The notes under the pieces: generated by a model | The model's database searches: none | Told to the model about the DNA's origin: nothing | Seen by the model: only the letters and a program-made list of their open reading frames with translations | Made by a program: the position numbers and the translations under genes | Shown: one piece after another, positions 55,509 through 64,000 of the stretch | How the letters are laid out: every line of letters starts with the position of its first letter | Position numbering within the stretch: position 1 is the stretch's first letter | Assembly (NCBI RefSeq): GCF_000153225.1 | Contig: NZ_CH724148.1 | Span: forward strand, 2,558,611-2,622,610 | Source of the DNA: Polaribacter irgensii 23-P | GTDB taxonomy: Bacteria > Bacteroidota > Bacteroidia > Flavobacteriales > Flavobacteriaceae | DNA length: 64,000 nt | Direction of reading: 5' to 3'

Positions 55509-56305
55509 TGATTAAAAACACAAAAAATATCATCCTAAAAACCGATAATCTCACTATCGGATATTCTCAAAAAAAAAGAAATAAAATTGTCTTATCTAAG
55601 ATAAATATAGCCATCGAAAGCGGAACATTAATCAGTGTTTTAGGAAAAAATGGTATTGGAAAATCAACCCTACTTAGAACACTTTCTAAAGTACAAAAAC
55701 CTATTTCTGGTTTTGTTTATTTAGACGAACAATCTTTAGACAGCTACTCTGAGAGTGCGCTTTCTAAAAGACTCAGCCTTGTACTCACAGAGCGCTTGCC
55801 TGAAAGCCAATTAACCGTTTTTGAATTAATTGCCCTAGGGAGACAACCGTACACAAATTGGATTGATACCTTATCTCGCGTTGATCTAGAAAAAATCGAT
55901 ACTGCCATAAAACAAACAGAAATAACTCATTTAAAAAACGAGCTCTTTTATGAACTAAGCGATGGACAACTACAACGTGTTTTAATCGCAAGAGCTTTGG
56001 CACAAGACACTGCCGTAATTATTCTCGATGAGCCGACAGCACATTTAGACATGTACCAAACGATAAATATTTTTACGCTTTTACAAAAACTCGTAAAAGA
56101 AACGAATAAGACGATTATTATCTCCTCTCATGAAATTAATTTAGCCTTAAAACTTTCTGATCAAATTATATTAATGACAGAAAACAACCTTCAGTTTGGA
56201 ACTACAGCCGCATTGGTATCGCAAAATATTTTTGACACTATCTTTCCTGATACACTACTTAAATTTGATAAATCCTTAGAACAGTTTGTAATTAAAAGCT
56301 CATAA
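55508..56305 (+). CDS. ABC importer ATPase, BtuD/FecE type
   Basis: This 265-residue ATPase pairs with the permease just upstream. The Walker A motif is LGKNGIGKSTLLR near residue 46, a slightly degraded signature LSDGQLQRVLIARAL near 146, and Walker B AVIILDEPTAHLD near 170 with the switch His in IISSHE. Length fits BtuD/FecE. Together they form a two-gene importer lacking a periplasmic binding protein nearby. Confidence 0.92.
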   Translation: MIKNTKNIILKTDNLTIGYSQKKRNKIVLSKINIAIESGTLISVLGKNGIGKSTLLRTLSKVQKPISGFVYLDEQSLDSYSESALSKRLSLVLTERLPESQLTVFELIALGRQPYTNWIDTLSRVDLEKIDTAIKQTEITHLKNELFYELSDGQLQRVLIARALAQDTAVIILDEPTAHLDMYQTINIFTLLQKLVKETNKTIIISSHEINLALKLSDQIILMTENNLQFGTTAALVSQNIFDTIFPDTLLKFDKSLEQFVIKSS

Positions 56306-56330
56306 CTTCAAAATAAGAAGAACTTTTTGT

Positions 56331-56338
56331 TACTTTTG
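56331..56338 (+). promoter_or_regulatory. Candidate -7 element of the M28 peptidase gene
   Basis: TACTTTTG fits the -7 consensus 31 bases before the ATG. Confidence 0.35.
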
Positions 56339-56369
56339 GAAACAGGTAATACCAAAAAAAACTATTAAA

Positions 56370-57422
56370 ATGATAAAAAAAACACTTTACATTGCAAGTG
56401 CGCTTACGTTTATGGCGTGTGGATCGGTTAAAAAGACTCCTGAAGAAAATGCACCCTTAGATCAAGCTGCGAAATATGCTGCCTCTATTACCGCTAAAGA
56501 TTTAGGACAGCACTTATTTATTTATGCCTCAGACGAATTTGAAGGCAGAAACACAGGAGAAGCTGGACAAAAAAAAGCAGTTGAATATTTAAAAAGCTTT
56601 TATGTATCAGAAAATATTATCTCTCCTTTAGGGGGTGATGATTATTTTCAAGAAGTGCCTTCAGATTGGTTATCAGAAAATTCTAGAGGCAACTTAAAAG
56701 CCTCTGAAAATGTAGTTGCATTTATCAAAGGAAGTGAAAAACCCGATGAAATTGTAGTAATTTCTGCACACCTAGATCACGAGGGTATTAAAAATGGTGA
56801 AATTTACAATGGAGCTGATGACGACGGGTCTGGAACCGTGGCAATTTTAGAAATTGCACAAGCTTTTCAAATGGCTGTAAAAGCGGGTAAAGGACCGAAA
56901 CGTTCTATCTTATTTTTACATGTAACAGGTGAAGAGAAAGGATTACTAGGCTCAAAGTATTATACTGATGTAGCACCTTTATTCCCATTAGTTAATACTG
57001 TTTGCGATTTGAATATTGATATGATTGGTAGAATTGACAGCCGTCATAAAAAAGATCCTAATTTTGTCTACTTAATAGGTTCAGACAAATTAAGCACAGA
57101 GCTACACAATATCTCTGAGGCTGTGAATAAAAAATACATGAACATCAATTTAGATTATAAATACAATGATGAAAATGATCCTAATAAATTTTACTATCGA
57201 TCAGATCATTATAATTTTGCTAAAAACAATGTGCCAATTATTTTCTATTTTAATGGCACACACGCAGATTATCATCAACCTTCCGATACTCCAGATAAAA
57301 TTAATTACTCCCTTTTAGAAAATAGAACTCGCTTGGTATTTCATACAGCGTGGGAAGTTGCGAATATGGAGAAAAGAATTGTTGCAGACAAGGCAGTTGT
57401 AAAAGAAGCGCCTTCTAAATAA
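56370..57422 (+). CDS. M28 family metallopeptidase, predicted lipoprotein
   Basis: This 350-residue protein has a lipoprotein signal (LTFMACG, Cys17). The M28 domain has the zinc-binding and catalytic residues in ISAHLDHEG near 131, NGADDDGSG near 146, the Glu pair in TGEEKGLLGS near 190, and the late THADYHQPSDTPDK near 304. The family removes N-terminal amino acids from peptides in the periplasm or outside the cell. It ends before a bidirectional terminator. Confidence 0.92.
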   Translation: MIKKTLYIASALTFMACGSVKKTPEENAPLDQAAKYAASITAKDLGQHLFIYASDEFEGRNTGEAGQKKAVEYLKSFYVSENIISPLGGDDYFQEVPSDWLSENSRGNLKASENVVAFIKGSEKPDEIVVISAHLDHEGIKNGEIYNGADDDGSGTVAILEIAQAFQMAVKAGKGPKRSILFLHVTGEEKGLLGSKYYTDVAPLFPLVNTVCDLNIDMIGRIDSRHKKDPNFVYLIGSDKLSTELHNISEAVNKKYMNINLDYKYNDENDPNKFYYRSDHYNFAKNNVPIIFYFNGTHADYHQPSDTPDKINYSLLENRTRLVFHTAWEVANMEKRIVADKAVVKEAPSK

Positions 57423-57435
57423 AACTTTTTTATTT

Positions 57436-57475
57436 AAATAAAAAAACCAAGCTTTCGCTTGGTTTTTTTTTATTT
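57436..57475. terminator. Bidirectional terminator between M28 gene and msrA
   Basis: A stem AAATAAAAAAACCAAGC / GCTTGGT-T-run-ATTT with loop TTTC stands between the two convergent genes. Confidence 0.88.
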
Positions 57476-57486
57476 AAAGAATCGAC

Positions 57487-58149
57487 TTAATGTTTCTCAC
57501 TTTTTAAAAGTCCTGGAAACTTCTTTTTAAACTTGTTTAGGCGAGGCACCGAAACTGCTTTTACATACCCTTGGTTTGGATTTTTTCGCTCAAAGTCTTG
57601 ATGATAATCTTCTGCTTTATAAAATTTAGTAAATGCTGTAACCTCTGTTGCAATCTTACTTTTATAGACAGTCTTGCTTAATGAATTAATTACTTCCTCT
57701 ATAATCTTCTTTTCTTTTGCGGTTTTATAAAAAGCAATGGAGCGATATTGCGTGCCGTAATCAGGATCTTGCCCGTTGACCGTTGTTGGATCATGAGAAC
57801 CAAAGAAAACAGTTACCAATGTCTCAAAACTTACTTTTTTAGGATTATAATATACCGCTACAGTTTCTGCATGCCCTGTTTTCCCAGTCCCTATTTTCTT
57901 GTACGTTGGATTTAATGTTTCACCTCCTGCATATCCGGACACCGCTTCCTCTACTCCAGTTAAACTTTCGAAAATAGCCTCTACACACCAAAAACATCCG
58001 CTTGCAAAATAAGCTACTTGTGTGCTCTCTCGTGGAACAAACTCATGCGTTGCAGTCCCTTTTTTAGAATCTTTTTTATCCGCAAATCCGAAGCAAGAAA
58101 CCAATACAACAAAGCCAAATACGACTAAAACTCCTTTTAAAATTTTCAT
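57487..58149 (-). CDS. msrA: Peptide-methionine (S)-S-oxide reductase, predicted lipoprotein
   Basis: This 220-residue enzyme repairs methionine-S-sulfoxide. The N-terminal signal has lipobox VVLVSC (Cys19), so the enzyme should be lipid-anchored in the periplasm. The catalytic GCFWCVEAIFESLTGV begins near residue 52, with GYAGG near 74 and HDPTTVNGQDPDYGTQYRS near 120, and the resolving region near the C-terminus lacks an extra Cys pair. MsrB (4156-4635), likewise a predicted lipoprotein, is the partner. Six TTTA repeats lie directly before its start. Confidence 0.95.
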   Translation of the reverse strand: MKILKGVLVVFGFVVLVSCFGFADKKDSKKGTATHEFVPRESTQVAYFASGCFWCVEAIFESLTGVEEAVSGYAGGETLNPTYKKIGTGKTGHAETVAVYYNPKKVSFETLVTVFFGSHDPTTVNGQDPDYGTQYRSIAFYKTAKEKKIIEEVINSLSKTVYKSKIATEVTAFTKFYKAEDYHQDFERKNPNQGYVKAVSVPRLNKFKKKFPGLLKSEKH

Positions 58150-58150
58150 T

Positions 58151-58174
58151 TTTATTTATTTATTTATTTATTTA
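58151..58174 (-). repeat. Six tandem TTTA (AAAT) units in front of msrA
   Basis: The plus strand carries TTTA six times in a row, immediately upstream of the msrA start codon (ATG at 58147-58149 on the minus strand). On the message this is AAAT x6 in the 5' leader. The remaining 58175-58460 gap shows only non-coding AT-rich DNA between divergent genes. Confidence 0.9.
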
Positions 58175-58460
58175 GAAAGACACTAATGATTGAACAGCAT
58201 CCCCAAAAACCTTTTTCAGGATTTATAATGTCGTTTAACAAATATTCTCCTTACAATTGCTTTGCAAAATTACATATCTTTTTACCGTTGTTTACAACTT
58301 TAGCATTTTGTTAAGAATCCTTTTTGTTTTCAAAGCCTCAGATAGTTATTTTTGCAATGCTAATTTAGAGAACAATTGTATTTTTAAATTATTCTGCTTG
58401 CATAGATTTAAATCTCTCTGCTACACTCATATAAATAATCAAAATAGTACGTAATTTTAA

Positions 58461-60188
58461 ATGGAGCATTTTATAGTATCAGCACGTAAATACCGTCCGA
58501 AAAATTTTCAGGATGTTGTTGGGCAACAGGCCATCACAAATACGTTAGAAAATGCAATAAAAAACAATCATTTAGCACAGGCATTACTATTTACAGGTCC
58601 AAGAGGTGTTGGTAAAACTTCCTGTGCACGAATTTTAGCAAAAAGAATAAATCAACAAGATACAGAAAACTTGGAAGAAGAAGACTTTGCTTTCAATATT
58701 TTCGAGTTAGATGCAGCTTCTAACAATTCTGTTGATGATATCCGAAGTTTGACCGATCAAGTTCGCATTCCACCACAAACGGGTAAATACAAGGTATATA
58801 TTATAGATGAGGTACACATGCTGTCGCAGGCGGCCTTTAATGCGTTTTTAAAAACACTCGAAGAACCACCAGCACACGCAATATTCATTTTAGCCACGAC
58901 CGAAAAACACAAAATAATTCCCACTATTTTATCTCGCTGTCAAATTTTTGATTTTAAAAGAATTGGTGTTTTAGATGCAAAAAATTACCTGAAAGAAATT
59001 AGTGTGAAAGAAAACATCACCGCTGATGATGATGCCTTGCATATAATAGCTCAAAAGGCGGACGGTGCAATGCGAGATGCCCTCTCCATTTTTGACAGAG
59101 TTGTTAGTTTTTCGGGAAAGAAGCTTACAAGGGAAGCGGTTACAGAAAACTTAAATGTATTAGATTACGACACGTATTTTGAAATGACAGATTTGCTATT
59201 AGACAACAAAATACCCGATGTTTTAAATGCTTTCAACGTGGTCTTAAACAAAGGATTTGAGGGTCATCACTTTATAAATGGGTTGGCAAGTCATTTCAGA
59301 GATCTCTTAGTTGCTAAAGACAAAGCTACTTTAGACTTATTAGAAGTGGGTGACAGTGCTAAAAAAAAGTACTTAACACAAGCCACGAGGGCAAGTATCC
59401 CTTTCTTACTGCAAGCTATTGAAAAGGCGAACAATTGCGATTTAAATTATCGTGCTTCTAAAAATCAACGCCTCCTGGTAGAACTAAATATCATGCAAAT
59501 TGCCTCTATCACTTTTGATGGAGAAAAAAAAAAACCAGCTAACTACATAATTCCTGCAACATTTTTTCAGGCACTCTCACCTGCAGCTAAGAAAGGACCA
59601 GTTGTCGTTGTCAACAAACCTGAAAAGGAAGCAACTCCTTTAGTTTCCGAGCCACAACAAGAAATTCAAAAAACCGTTGCTGAGCAACTTCCACTAAAAA
59701 AACCAGTCCTTAAAAATATTGGTCGCCTGCACACACAACCGGGTAAATATTCCTTAAAGGGATTTAATCAGCAAAAAGAGGTAAAAAAAGCAGTTGTAGA
59801 AGAAAATTTTGATCAACATCCAAAAACTAATTTTACAGAAGAAAAACTGCAAGAACTATGGAAAGCTTATGTGCACCTGCTAAACACAAAAGGAGAGCGC
59901 AGTATGGCTTCTATTATGGGTACTGATATTCCCTCCTTGGGAGCTGACTTTAAAATTTCGTTTACAGTCCCCAACAAACTAATGGAAGATCAATTCAGAA
60001 AAGGAAGACCCCAAATTATGAAGTTTCTTCGAGAGAAGTTAAATAACTATGGAATTTCAATAACCGTGCAGCTAAATGAAGCCATAGAGAAGAAATTTGC
60101 TTATACCCCTGAAGAGAAGTACAAAAAACTAAATGAAAAAAATCCACTTTTAGAAAAACTACGTCAAGCTTTTGAACTGGATTTATAA
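58461..60188 (+). CDS. dnaX: DNA polymerase III subunits gamma/tau
   Basis: This 575-residue clamp-loader ATPase has Walker A GPRGVGKTSC near residue 45, a sensor DAASNNSVDDIR near 83, Walker B IIDEVHMLS near 113 and TLEEPPAHAIFILATTE near 130. The four-cysteine zinc module that normally follows Walker A is absent: after RILAKRI the chain runs straight into NQQDTENL. The tail (about 370-575) is the tau-like region. No obvious slippage site for a shorter gamma was seen. It overlaps the antiporter gene convergently by 25 bases. Confidence 0.95.
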   Translation: MEHFIVSARKYRPKNFQDVVGQQAITNTLENAIKNNHLAQALLFTGPRGVGKTSCARILAKRINQQDTENLEEEDFAFNIFELDAASNNSVDDIRSLTDQVRIPPQTGKYKVYIIDEVHMLSQAAFNAFLKTLEEPPAHAIFILATTEKHKIIPTILSRCQIFDFKRIGVLDAKNYLKEISVKENITADDDALHIIAQKADGAMRDALSIFDRVVSFSGKKLTREAVTENLNVLDYDTYFEMTDLLLDNKIPDVLNAFNVVLNKGFEGHHFINGLASHFRDLLVAKDKATLDLLEVGDSAKKKYLTQATRASIPFLLQAIEKANNCDLNYRASKNQRLLVELNIMQIASITFDGEKKKPANYIIPATFFQALSPAAKKGPVVVVNKPEKEATPLVSEPQQEIQKTVAEQLPLKKPVLKNIGRLHTQPGKYSLKGFNQQKEVKKAVVEENFDQHPKTNFTEEKLQELWKAYVHLLNTKGERSMASIMGTDIPSLGADFKISFTVPNKLMEDQFRKGRPQIMKFLREKLNNYGISITVQLNEAIEKKFAYTPEEKYKKLNEKNPLLEKLRQAFELDL

Positions 60189-62008
60189 GTATCTCCAATA
60201 GTTTTACCGAAATAGGAGAGCGTCAAGTGCTCTTTAATCTCAGATGTATTCTCAAACTCTGAAATTAAATAAATTGCTTTGCCCTTCTGAATAAATAAAG
60301 GAATGGATTTTTCTTCTTTAGAAAACATTTTAAAAAGCACTTCATATTCCGTTGCTGATTCAATCTTAATTTCTGTAATCCTAGGATTTTCACGATATGC
60401 CTCACTCAAATTAATATAGTCGTCGCTTGGAGTAAAAAAGCTCTTTCGCTCCAAATCGGTAGCTTCCCGAATCTCTTTAGAAGATGCCAACTTATAAGTA
60501 CCGTGTTCTCCAAAATCTTTAGAAAAACGATCGACGGCGTATGAATTAACCACATCACTCCCTGTTAAAGCGATTAAATAACCTACATCATTCAACTCAA
60601 TATTATCGGTAAGATCTTCATCGTACACATCTGCTTTAAAAGCCTCTAAACCGTCATTAAGAGCTTGCGCTATAAAGGTGCTGTTCGCATCTATTAAAAT
60701 TACGCGTTTCCCCTTATCTTTTAAGTATTTTGCAATTAACCGGGCTGGGTTTGAAGCGCCTACAAATAAAATAGAATCTGATGTTTTTAAGAAAACACCT
60801 ACCATTTTAGCAAATAGTCTTGCCGTTGTGGCATTTAATAAAACCGTTCCTAAAACAATCATAAATACCAAAGGTGTAATATACTCTGCACCTGCTACAC
60901 CCTGCTTTAATAATTTACTTCCGAATAAAGAAGCAATACCCGCAGCAACAATACCTCTAGGGCCTACCCAACTAATAAATAATTTTTCACGAACATTCAA
61001 CTTAGATTTATACGTACTTGAAAACACCGCTAAAGGTCGGATTATAAAAACTACCATTGCAAATAATACTATTGTTTTCCATGTATAGAGCAGCATCATT
61101 TCCTCAATATTGATGTTTGCAGCTAACAAAATAAATAAAATAGAGATTAATAAGATGCTCAAAGACTCCTTGAAATACAGCAACTCTTTTAAATTTTTCA
61201 ACTTTCCATTTCCCAAAACCATGCCCATTACTACCACTGCTAACAAACCGGATTCATGCGCAAAAACCTCTGACTCTACAAAAACGAATAAAACAGTAGA
61301 TAGTGAAGCTACGTTCAGTAAATAATGTGGAATCATTTTCTTGTTGACTGCATACGCTAATGCATGTGCAAATGTAAACCCGAAACTGGTTCCAAATAAA
61401 ATAATTTTACCAAACTCCATTAAGGCTGTTTTTGTAAAGCCACCTCCACCCCCAACACTAATAAACTCAAAAACTAGTACAGCAACCAAAGCCCCAATTG
61501 GATCTATTAGAATACCTTCCCATTTTAAAACGGTAGAGACATCTTTTTTAAGTGGTACATTTCTAAGAATTGGCGTAATAACGGTAGGCCCCGTAACAAT
61601 AATTAAACCCGAAAAAAGAAAAGAAATTTCCCATCCTAAGTGAAAGACATAATGCGCTACCACACCCGCTCCAAAAAATGTAATCGCAGCACCAAAAGTA
61701 ATTAATTTGGTGATTACGGGTCCTACGTTCTTAATTTCACTTCTCTTAAGCGTAAGACCTCCCTCAAAAAGTATGATACTAATTGCTAAAGAAACAAAAT
61801 AATACAAACCATCCCCAGGAAATAAACCTTTGGTTCCATTCCATACTGGTTCGATCCACTTAGAACCATCCTCACTCAAATATGCAGCAGCAATTGGCCC
61901 AACCAGTAAACCAATTAGAATTAAAGGTAAAATTGCAGGGATTTTAAATTTCCATGCCACCCACTGAGCTAATATCCCTAAAATGATGATTCCTGATAAC
62001 TCTAACAT
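60164..62008 (-). CDS. Na+(K+)/H+ antiporter with C-terminal TrkA-like domain
   Basis: This 614-residue protein has about 12 transmembrane helices of the CPA1 type (helix 3 GLLVGPIAAAYL, then GPTVITPIL and DPIGALVAVLV near 167, the ion-binding Asp) in residues 1-395. A TrkA_N nucleotide-binding domain follows at about 410-540 (ILFVGASNPARLIAKYL, VILIDANSTF), and a TrkA_C-like tail ends the protein. This layout fits NhaP2/KefC-type exchangers gated by a nucleotide. The ion cannot be set from the sequence. Confidence 0.9.
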   Translation of the reverse strand: MLELSGIIILGILAQWVAWKFKIPAILPLILIGLLVGPIAAAYLSEDGSKWIEPVWNGTKGLFPGDGLYYFVSLAISIILFEGGLTLKRSEIKNVGPVITKLITFGAAITFFGAGVVAHYVFHLGWEISFLFSGLIIVTGPTVITPILRNVPLKKDVSTVLKWEGILIDPIGALVAVLVFEFISVGGGGGFTKTALMEFGKIILFGTSFGFTFAHALAYAVNKKMIPHYLLNVASLSTVLFVFVESEVFAHESGLLAVVVMGMVLGNGKLKNLKELLYFKESLSILLISILFILLAANINIEEMMLLYTWKTIVLFAMVVFIIRPLAVFSSTYKSKLNVREKLFISWVGPRGIVAAGIASLFGSKLLKQGVAGAEYITPLVFMIVLGTVLLNATTARLFAKMVGVFLKTSDSILFVGASNPARLIAKYLKDKGKRVILIDANSTFIAQALNDGLEAFKADVYDEDLTDNIELNDVGYLIALTGSDVVNSYAVDRFSKDFGEHGTYKLASSKEIREATDLERKSFFTPSDDYINLSEAYRENPRITEIKIESATEYEVLFKMFSKEEKSIPLFIQKGKAIYLISEFENTSEIKEHLTLSYFGKTIGDTYKSSSKA

Positions 62009-62135
62009 CTTACCTATTTTCTTTATGAAAGTAAAACTAAGGATGTTTAATCAAATTAAATATTTAAAATTAGTTTTTTTGTTTCTTATAAAGTTTGGTA
62101 TCTTGTGCTTATTCGTTCACTTTTAAAGACACGCC

Positions 62136-62969
62136 TTGCAAAAGATCCATAAAATATTAATCGGTATCGCATTTTCTCCCAATTTAAAACCTAATTTATT
62201 CGAAGCAATACGCATCGCAAATATGTTTAATGCCGAATTAATTGGCGTTCATGTAGGTGAAAAAACAGCTCAAAAGGAAACCGATTTAAATCGTATTGTT
62301 GCCGAGGCCGATCCATTAAATATCGCACTAAAAACAATATGGCAAAAAGGAGAACCCGTTGCTGTTATTCTAAAAACTGCTGAAGTTGAACGTGCGGACC
62401 TGCTTATTTTAGGAGCATTACAAAAAGAAAATTTATTAAAATACTACGTGGGTTCTATCGCACGGAAAATCACGAGAAAAATAGGCTGCTCTATTTTGTT
62501 ACTTATCAAGCCTTCTATTGAAAGACAAATCTGCAAGCACATTGTTGTGAACGGATTAAAAGACAAAAATACCGCAGAAACTATTCGAACATCTGTCTTA
62601 TTTTGCACCCACTTACTCTGTAAAAAAATGACGATTGTAGAAGAAATAAGTCAAAGTGAATTGCAAATTCAAGTAAACGATGACAAAAGTTTAAGAAGAG
62701 CTACCATAGAAAAAGAGCGTCTAAAAAACAGAGAAGACCAGCGTATCAAAACCATTTTAAAAGGGATTCCTTGTGACGATATCACGATAAAAACACAAAG
62801 TATTTTTGGCAGAAGGGGCTACTCCATTGGACACTATGCAAAAGTTAAAAGAGCCGATTTACTAATCATGAATGCACCGCTTAAACTTGGGCTTTTAGAC
62901 CGCATTTTCCCTCACGATATCGAATATATTTTATCAGAATTACCAACAGATGTTTTAATCGTAAAATAA
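62136..62969 (+). CDS. Universal stress protein with two UspA-like domains
   Basis: This 277-residue protein starts at a TTG and has two Usp folds: about 1-130 (ILIGIAFSPN, LILGALQKENLL near 90) and about 145-277 (RICKH-like HIVVNGLKDKN, then LLIMNAPLKLGLLDRI near 245). The nucleotide-binding G-x2-G-x9-G(S/T) motif is degraded in both halves. The gene ends at the base before the SulP ATG, so it is translated together with the anion transporter and may regulate it. Confidence 0.85.
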   Translation: MQKIHKILIGIAFSPNLKPNLFEAIRIANMFNAELIGVHVGEKTAQKETDLNRIVAEADPLNIALKTIWQKGEPVAVILKTAEVERADLLILGALQKENLLKYYVGSIARKITRKIGCSILLLIKPSIERQICKHIVVNGLKDKNTAETIRTSVLFCTHLLCKKMTIVEEISQSELQIQVNDDKSLRRATIEKERLKNREDQRIKTILKGIPCDDITIKTQSIFGRRGYSIGHYAKVKRADLLIMNAPLKLGLLDRIFPHDIEYILSELPTDVLIVK

Positions 62970-64000
62970 ATGCAAAAAACAACCCCTTTTAAAACATTTT
63001 TAGGAGAAATTCCGCAAAACCTTTTTTCTGGATTTGTGGTTTCTTTAATTGCGCTTCCATTAGGCTTAGGACTTGCTTTAGCCTCTGGCGCACCGCCAAT
63101 TTCTGGGATAATTGCAGCAATAGTTGGTGGAATCGTGGTTTCTTTAATTGGAGGGTCCAAGGTAACAATCACAGGCCCTGGAAATGGGTTGGTTGTTGTA
63201 ATCCTTTCCGCAATCACCATTTTGGGAGAAGGAAATGCGTATCAAGGGTACTTGTTTACCCTCGCTGCAATTGTTATTTCTGGCGTCCTACTTGTAATCT
63301 TGGGTTTTTTAAGGATGGGTGCTTTGGGCGACTTCTTTCCTTCTTCCGCAATACAAGGAATGCTGGCAGCCATTGGCATTGGTATCTTTGCAAAGCAGAT
63401 CCACGTAATGTTTGGAAACTTAAATGCTAAAGGAAGTATTATTGAACTACTCATCCAAATTCCCGAGGGAATCGTACACTTTGTGAGTACCTCTGACAAA
63501 AGTTCGTTTTACGCAGGTTTGGTTGGTATTGTTAGCTTACTGATTATGATTTTTTATAGTAAAATTAGAAATCGATACTTTCAACTCATCCCTGCTCCTA
63601 TGTGGATTGTAGTTTTAAGTGTAGGATTGTATTATTATTTTGACCTCTTTGCGATTGCCGAATATCCCATCGATAAAAGTTTACTCATTGATTTACCAAA
63701 TGATGTATTCGCAAATTTTGCGTTTCCTGATTTTGGAAAAATATACAAACTAGAATTTATAGGTGCCGTTATCTCAATTACTTTAATTTCCAGTATCGAA
63801 AGTTTGCTAAGTATCAAAGCCGTTGACAAATTAGATCCCTTAAAAAGACGCTCAAACATTAATAAAGACATTAGAGCCCTAGGACTTGCCACCATTATTA
63901 GCGGTTTTTTAGGTGGACTGAATGTAGTTACGGTAATCGCTAGAAGCTCTGTAAACGTAAACAATAAAGGAAGTAACAGATCTGCTAACTTTTTCCATGC
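62970..64000 (+). CDS. SulP family inorganic anion transporter (5' part)
   Basis: The first 343 residues of a SulP transporter are visible; the gene runs off the window. About ten transmembrane helices are present, with the family motifs SLIALPLGLGLALASGAPP near residue 25 and GGSKVTITGPGNGLV near 61. The STAS domain, if any, lies beyond the window. SulP proteins carry sulfate or bicarbonate. Its start directly follows the UspA stop, so the pair is an operon. Confidence 0.9.
   Translation, partial: MQKTTPFKTFLGEIPQNLFSGFVVSLIALPLGLGLALASGAPPISGIIAAIVGGIVVSLIGGSKVTITGPGNGLVVVILSAITILGEGNAYQGYLFTLAAIVISGVLLVILGFLRMGALGDFFPSSAIQGMLAAIGIGIFAKQIHVMFGNLNAKGSIIELLIQIPEGIVHFVSTSDKSSFYAGLVGIVSLLIMIFYSKIRNRYFQLIPAPMWIVVLSVGLYYYFDLFAIAEYPIDKSLLIDLPNDVFANFAFPDFGKIYKLEFIGAVISITLISSIESLLSIKAVDKLDPLKRRSNINKDIRALGLATIISGFLGGLNVVTVIARSSVNVNNKGSNRSANFFH

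Noticed and set aside
60678-61643. Three plus-strand frames within the antiporter gene
   Set aside because: They are antisense to conserved transmembrane codons and show the biased composition of shadow frames.
1-64000. tRNA, rRNA, CRISPR, insertion sequence or prophage signals
   Set aside because: By eye I saw no T-arm-like GGTTCGANTCC, no regular spacer array, no transposase and no phage gene. A covariance-model search could still find small RNAs that I cannot see.

Overview
The window looks like a chromosomal segment of a marine member of the Flavobacteriaceae (Bacteroidetes), somewhere near Polaribacter or Tenacibaculum. The DNA is AT-rich. Several genes are preceded by the Bacteroidetes -7 element TAnnTTTG, and Shine-Dalgarno sequences are mostly absent. 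Typical Bacteroidetes families are present: 2TM-domain proteins beside a LytTR system, DUF2795 next to a SecA with no zinc tail, a DUF5117-type metalloprotease, an N-acyl-ornithine carbamoyltransferase, and relics of type IX secreted proteins. The genus is an inference from gene content; no rRNA, tRNA, CRISPR array or insertion sequence was recognised.

Layout. 0-5.5 kb: MFS transporter, M48 lipoprotein peptidase and MsrB lipoprotein, interspersed with three decayed genes (an M48 3' relic, a BspA-like leucine-rich-repeat pseudogene and a secreted-protein pseudogene). 5.6-10 kb: ffh, folD, a YwaF-like membrane protein, a cupin and a lipoprotein. 10-14.4 kb: a LytTR response regulator, four small 2TM genes (one frameshifted in an A9 tract) and a histidine kinase that itself ends in a 2TM domain. 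14.9-25.2 kb: an arginine/proline operon (GNAT, argG, argC, proC, argD, a truncated-ProA/ProB fusion, argF', argB, argE, argH). 25.2-29.7 kb: carotenoid genes crtB and crtI behind a MerR/B12-binding (CarH-like) regulator, divergent from an ECF sigma factor and a membrane protein. 29.8-42.7 kb: threonine aldolase, a zinc protease, prfB, an ArsC-like protein, a TonB-type receptor, fumC, a guanine deaminase-like protein, DinB, a methyltransferase, a PduO-type cobalamin adenosyltransferase and DUF2795. 42.8-54.4 kb: secA, folE, hisS, YihY, a lipoprotein, a pentapeptide-repeat protein, nadC, rlmH, a membrane-anchored AraC regulator and rdgB. 54.5-64 kb: an ABC importer of the BtuCD/FecCD type, an M28 peptidase, msrA, dnaX, a Na+(K+)/H+ antiporter, a universal stress protein and the start of a SulP transporter.

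How genes work together. The arginine operon carries every step from glutamate to arginine, including a candidate for the first acylation. The proline branch is odd: proC and a glutamate 5-kinase are present, but the glutamyl-phosphate reductase survives only as an N-terminal stub fused in front of the kinase. The carotenoid block has its own likely light- and cobalamin-responsive repressor, with inverted repeats over the crtI promoter. The window also encodes a cobalamin adenosyltransferase and a possible corrinoid or siderophore importer that could support such a regulator.

The least ordinary items are the ProA-stub/ProB fusion, the tandem 2TM array with its homopolymer frameshift, the CarH-like regulator with its operator-like repeats, a GNAT with a Cys4 tail in the arginine operon, direct repeats upstream of the araC-type gene, and the cluster of gene relics at the left end.
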